This document shows positions 15,428 through 18,342 of a DNA stretch of 18,342 nucleotides, one piece after another (the first letter of the stretch is position 1; each line of letters begins with the position of its first letter). The position numbers were made by a program, and so were the translations under genes. The notes under the pieces are model-generated. The model had not been told where the DNA came from, did no database searches, and saw nothing but the letters and a program-made list of their open reading frames with translations. The DNA is from Lachnospiraceae bacterium (GTDB lineage Bacteria > Bacillota_A > Clostridia > Lachnospirales > Lachnospiraceae): positions 1 to 18,342 of the forward strand of contig JAFUEG010000235.1 of NCBI GenBank assembly GCA_017464045.1. Reading direction: 5' to 3'.

Positions 15428-16156
15428 ATGAAAGAAAGATTAAAAAGAGCCCAAATTTGTGTACCGATAGTTGCTGCTTCTGATGATGAGGTTTTAAGCC
15501 AGGTAAAAAAAATAATAGATAAATGCAAAAACTCCGGTATAGATATCGCTGAGTTCAGAGCGGACTATTACAATGGTCTAGCTGACCTAGATATGTTAAA
15601 GAGTCTGTTATCCGGGATACATATAATGCTTAATGAGGCAGGAGTAAGGCTTTTGTTTACCATTAGAAGTCAGGCTGAGGGTGGAGAAAAACTTTCTTTT
15701 GATAAACCATCCATAAATGAAATAAACCTTTTTGTGTCTGAAAATAAACTTGCGGATATGATAGATGTTGAGTATTTTTCAGATAAAAAATCAGCTGACA
15801 AAGTAATTATGTCGGCTAAGAAAAATAATATAAATATAATACTTTCATCTCATGACTTTGAAAAGACCCCATCGCTTAATGAGATGATTGAGCGATATAA
15901 AGCCATGCATGAAAGTGGGGCAGATATAATAAAACTTGCCGTTATGCCACACGATAAAGATGATGTTGATAAGCTGCTTGAGGCAGTTTCTGTTACATAT
16001 GAAAGATATCCCGGTACACAGGTTGTTGGAATATCTATGGGTGAGTTGGGGAAAAAAACCCGTATCTATGGATATAAGTACGGAAGCTGTCTTACATTTG
16101 CTGTAATTGACAAAGCTTCCGCACCGGGTCAGGTTAGTGTAGATGAGTTTAAATAA
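15428..16156 (+). CDS. aroD: 3-dehydroquinate dehydratase, type I
   Basis: The 242-residue length is typical of type I enzymes. It dehydrates 3-dehydroquinate to 3-dehydroshikimate in the shikimate pathway through a lysine Schiff base. Key residues are in place: E42 and R44 in AEFRAD, R80 in FTIRS, H142 in SSHDFEKTP, the Schiff-base lysine K169 in DIIKLAVMP, and the lid/substrate segment SAPGQ (232-236). The GISMGELGKKTRI stretch (201-213) is also typical. The ribosome site (GGAG about 12 bases upstream) is unusually distant, so the exact start is a little uncertain. It stands alone: a terminator precedes it and a converging gene follows, with no other aro gene nearby. Confidence 0.93.
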   Translation: MKERLKRAQICVPIVAASDDEVLSQVKKIIDKCKNSGIDIAEFRADYYNGLADLDMLKSLLSGIHIMLNEAGVRLLFTIRSQAEGGEKLSFDKPSINEINLFVSENKLADMIDVEYFSDKKSADKVIMSAKKNNINIILSSHDFEKTPSLNEMIERYKAMHESGADIIKLAVMPHDKDDVDKLLEAVSVTYERYPGTQVVGISMGELGKKTRIYGYKYGSCLTFAVIDKASAPGQVSVDEFK

Positions 16157-16193
16157 CAGTGTGTCAAGGTGTCTTCCTGACACATCCTGTTAT
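16153..16193. terminator. Hairpin between converging aroD and oxidoreductase genes
   Basis: ATAACAG plus TGTGTCA (16153-16166) pairs with TGACACA (16178-16184) and CTGTTAT (16187-16193), with a two-base bulge. The 5' arm overlaps the aroD stop codon. T-tracts are weak on both sides; the minus strand has TTATTTAAA. It is a likely shared but modest terminator. Confidence 0.5.
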
Positions 16194-16214
16194 GATAGAT
16201 TCTATGATAGATTC
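16191..16214 (-). repeat. Perfect 12-bp tandem duplication spanning the stop codon
   Basis: TATGATAGATTC occurs twice in a row (16191-16202 and 16203-16214). On the minus strand the oxidoreductase frame reads AAT CTA TCA TAG and then AAT CTA TCA TAA. The last three residues (NLS) and a stop are therefore doubled in frame. Confidence 0.9.
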
Positions 16215-17167
16215 CAATTCTTTCTGAGTGTGTCCACAAGAGTCAGTATATTAACCGTATCTGCATGCGGCATAAGTGAAGTTTCAATTTTGCCTGTTAT
16301 AATAGCATCTCTGGCTTCTATGAATTCGTATTCGTAGCCTGATATTTGTTTTTCAGGTATCTTAAAGCCGCCAACAACCTTTTGGTGATCATGTACTATA
16401 ATTTCTTCCGGACAGTTTATGTTTTTTATCTCTATATATCCCTTATCGCCGTAGATGATAGCGTTATTTTCGGCGTTATACAGCATTGTTACAAATGCAT
16501 GACATGATCCGCCGTTTTTGTAGTTTAGCTGAAGTACTTCTTGTGCATCAACACCGGTATTGAGTCGTGCACAACTAGATGCTATAGCAGCAGGAGGGGC
16601 CTTAAATATCATGGTTGAGAGGTTTAAAGTATATACTCCAAGATCAAGAAGCGCTCCACCTCCAAGCTCGGGATTAGTAACTCTTTCTTTGTTTCTTAAA
16701 TCATAACCCAGACTGCAAGTGAGTGAATTAACCCTGCCTATAACTCCTTTATTAAGGATATCTGCCAGTCTCATATACATTGGTAAAAATCTTATCCACA
16801 TAGCCTCTCCACAGAAAACTTTTTTCTCTTCGGAAAGCTTCATAACCTCCATGGCACTTGCAGCATCGCAGGTAAATGCTTTTTCAACAAGAACAGGTTT
16901 TCCGGCATTTATACACATCTTTGCCTGTTCAGCATGATGGGAGTGTGGAGTTGCGATATAAATCAGCTCAACCTCAGGGTCATTGGCAAGCTCTTCGTAA
17001 GAACCATATCTTTTTTCAATATTGTACTTATCGCCGAATTCATTTGCACGGTCTATGTCTCTTGATGCTATGGCATAAGGGCAAAAAGCATCTAATTTGT
17101 TTAAAGTATCGGCAATTTTGCCGGCTATATGTCCGGCGCCAAGTATTCCAACCTTAAATTCAATCAT
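16202..17167 (-). CDS. Gfo/Idh/MocA family NAD(P)-dependent oxidoreductase
   Basis: The protein has 321 residues. The N-terminal Rossmann domain carries GILGAGHIAG (7-16) for the dinucleotide, IATPHSHH (71-78), and the EK motif at E95-K96 within LVEKAFTCD, with the catalytic-region lysine present. The C-terminal beta-sheet domain carries GGGALLDLGVYTLN (169-182), where D175 and Y179 fill the usual positions. The overall layout resembles trans-dihydrodiol dehydrogenase/sugar dehydrogenase members; the substrate cannot be told. AAGGAG lies 11 bases before the ATG, a rather long gap. It reads leftward, divergent from ileS and convergent with aroD, so it is its own transcript; I find no convincing promoter. 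The stop is TAG, with a duplicated NLS-stop directly after. Confidence 0.9.
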   Translation of the reverse strand: MIEFKVGILGAGHIAGKIADTLNKLDAFCPYAIASRDIDRANEFGDKYNIEKRYGSYEELANDPEVELIYIATPHSHHAEQAKMCINAGKPVLVEKAFTCDAASAMEVMKLSEEKKVFCGEAMWIRFLPMYMRLADILNKGVIGRVNSLTCSLGYDLRNKERVTNPELGGGALLDLGVYTLNLSTMIFKAPPAAIASSCARLNTGVDAQEVLQLNYKNGGSCHAFVTMLYNAENNAIIYGDKGYIEIKNINCPEEIIVHDHQKVVGGFKIPEKQISGYEYEFIEARDAIITGKIETSLMPHADTVNILTLVDTLRKNWNLS

Positions 17168-17343
17168 AAATAGTTAGTCTCCTTATTAAAATAATTGATA
17201 TGCAATATATTAAAATCCATGAAATAGAAAAGAATTAAATTCTTAACCTGTCCGATTTTTTGTGCAATCTTCATATATTATACTTTAAAAACTATTAACA
17301 AGCAATAATAAACACCAAAGATGGACAGAATTTGCCGATTTTA

Positions 17344-17373
17344 TTGACAATACAAGGCTTAATAATGTATACT
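17344..17373 (+). promoter_or_regulatory. ileS promoter
   Basis: A perfect TTGACA (17344-17349) with an 18-bp spacer to TATACT (17368-17373). The leader of about 45 nt holds only a small GTGC/GCAC hairpin (about 17388-17401). There is no room for, and no sign of, a T-box. Confidence 0.65.
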
Positions 17374-17425
17374 AAAAACTTGGTGGAGTGCGTTTTTGCA
17401 CAATATTTATGAAAGGATAATGAAG

Positions 17426-18342
17426 ATGTACGAGAAAGTTTCCAATAAACTAAACTTTGTTGAACATGAACAAAAGGTACTTGATTTCTGGAAAGAGAAT
17501 AAGGTATTTGAAAAGAGTATTGACGAGAAGAAGGATCTTCCGACATATACATTCTATGACGGACCTCCAACTGCAAACGGTAAGCCTCATATAGGACATG
17601 TGCTTACACGTGTTATCAAGGATATGATTCCGAGATACCAGACTATGAAGGGACATAAGATAATAAGAAAGGCAGGCTGGGATACACACGGTCTCCCTGT
17701 CGAGCTTGAGATAGAAAAAGAGCTTGGTATAGATGGTAAGGAACAGATAGAAGCATACGGCTTGGATCCGTTTATCAGAAAATGTAAGGAGTCCGTATGG
17801 AAGTATAAGGGCATGTGGGAAGAATTCTCCGGTAAGGTCGGTTTCTGGGCTGACATGGATGACCCTTATGTAACCTATCATGATAATTATATAGAGTCAG
17901 AGTGGTGGGCACTTAAGAAGATTTGGGATGACGGTCTTTTGTATAAGGGCTTTAAGATTGTTCCGTACTGCCCACGATGCGGTACACCTCTTTCATCACA
18001 CGAGGTGGCTCAGGGTTATAAGGCGGTTAAAGAGCGTTCGGCAGTTGTAAGATTTAAATGTGTGGGTGAAGATGCATATTTCCTTGCATGGACAACTACT
18101 CCTTGGACTCTTCCATCTAACGTTGCACTTTGTGTGAACCCGGATGAGAGCTACTGCAAGGTTAAGGCTGCTGACGGTTACACATATTATATGGCAGAGG
18201 CACTTCTTGATACTGTTCTCGGTAAGCTTGCCGAGGAAGGAAAGCCTGCTTATGAAATTCTTGAGACTTACAAGGGAACAGACCTTGAAAGAAAAGAATA
18301 TGAGCCGTTATTTGAATGTACTGCTAAGGCAGTAGAGGGTAA
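17426..18342 (+). CDS. ileS: Isoleucyl-tRNA synthetase, 5' part (runs off window)
   Basis: The first 305 codons are present; the rest lies beyond the window. The enzyme charges tRNA-Ile with isoleucine. Motifs: the [14 protein letters not shown] block with HIGH at 55-58, [19 protein letters not shown] (84-102), a Cys pair CPRC (182-185) and the start of the editing domain at [10 protein letters not shown] (223-232). The [10 protein letters not shown] form and the closely following KELGI suggest the longer clostridial/eukaryote-like class (about 1,030-1,050 residues) rather than the E. coli class. AAAGGA lies eight bases before ATG 17426; an ATG six bases earlier is in frame but too close to that site. 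The preceding promoter makes it the start of a new transcript. Lysine codons are mainly AAG, as in ptb-buk. Confidence 0.95.
   Translation, partial: MYEKVSNKLNFVEHEQKVLDFWKENKVFEKSIDEKKDLPTYTFYDGPPTANGKPHIGHVLTRVIKDMIPRYQTMKGHKIIRKAGWDTHGLPVELEIEKELGIDGKEQIEAYGLDPFIRKCKESVWKYKGMWEEFSGKVGFWADMDDPYVTYHDNYIESEWWALKKIWDDGLLYKGFKIVPYCPRCGTPLSSHEVAQGYKAVKERSAVVRFKCVGEDAYFLAWTTTPWTLPSNVALCVNPDESYCKVKAADGYTYYMAEALLDTVLGKLAEEGKPAYEILETYKGTDLERKEYEPLFECTAKAVEG

Noticed and set aside
16792..16800. Exact DnaA box TTATCCACA
   Set aside because: It lies within the oxidoreductase coding sequence, where it encodes part of the conserved WIRF segment, and has no companion boxes; chance is the simplest explanation.
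17168..17425. T-box riboswitch upstream of ileS
   Set aside because: No conserved T-box sequence or terminator/antiterminator pair is visible, and the predicted transcript start leaves only about 45 nt.

Overview
The window looks like chromosomal DNA of a low-GC, anaerobic, butyrate-forming Firmicute, most likely a Lachnospiraceae-type Clostridia. The evidence is AT-rich DNA (by eye about two thirds A+T), strong AAGGAG-type ribosome binding sites, a ptb-buk butyrate pair, clostridial-style IleS, Maf, DUF436 (YwlG) and type I AroD. No species can be named from sequence alone.

Layout. Bases 1-963 hold no gene. They carry four parS-like palindromes (three perfect TGTTTCACGTGAAACA, one variant) and two perfect DnaA boxes in inverted orientation, which marks an origin-proximal chromosome segregation region. 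Two membrane proteins of unknown function follow (964-3208); the second has two zinc ribbons. A strong shared hairpin separates them from a converging small XRE-type regulator. An upstream region of about 420 bp (3627-4046), with a DnaA box and two tandem palindromes, divides this regulator from a rightward gene string: DUF436/YwlG protein, Maf nucleotide pyrophosphatase, a TerB-like/CbxX-type AAA+ ATPase, an Orn/Lys/Arg-decarboxylase-family PLP enzyme, and a MATE transporter that starts inside the stop codon of the decarboxylase gene.

A new promoter (TATAAT with an extended TG) precedes ptb and buk, which turn butyryl-CoA into butyrate plus ATP. Only 15 bp after buk come two membrane proteins with tandem repeats. 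One has a GYGQPQQQYQA repeat tail and four membrane segments. The other has a 16-residue repeat tail, one membrane segment, a long predicted outside domain and a striking Asp/Trp tract. This four-gene unit ends at a long hairpin (15307-15352).

The right end holds aroD (shikimate pathway), a converging Gfo/Idh/MocA oxidoreductase whose last codons and stop are duplicated in tandem, and the first 305 codons of ileS with a good promoter. Twelve of fourteen genes read rightward, away from the parS cluster, as expected if the origin lies to the left. The least explained parts are the parS/DnaA-box region, the two repeat proteins attached to the butyrate operon, and the zinc-ribbon membrane pair.
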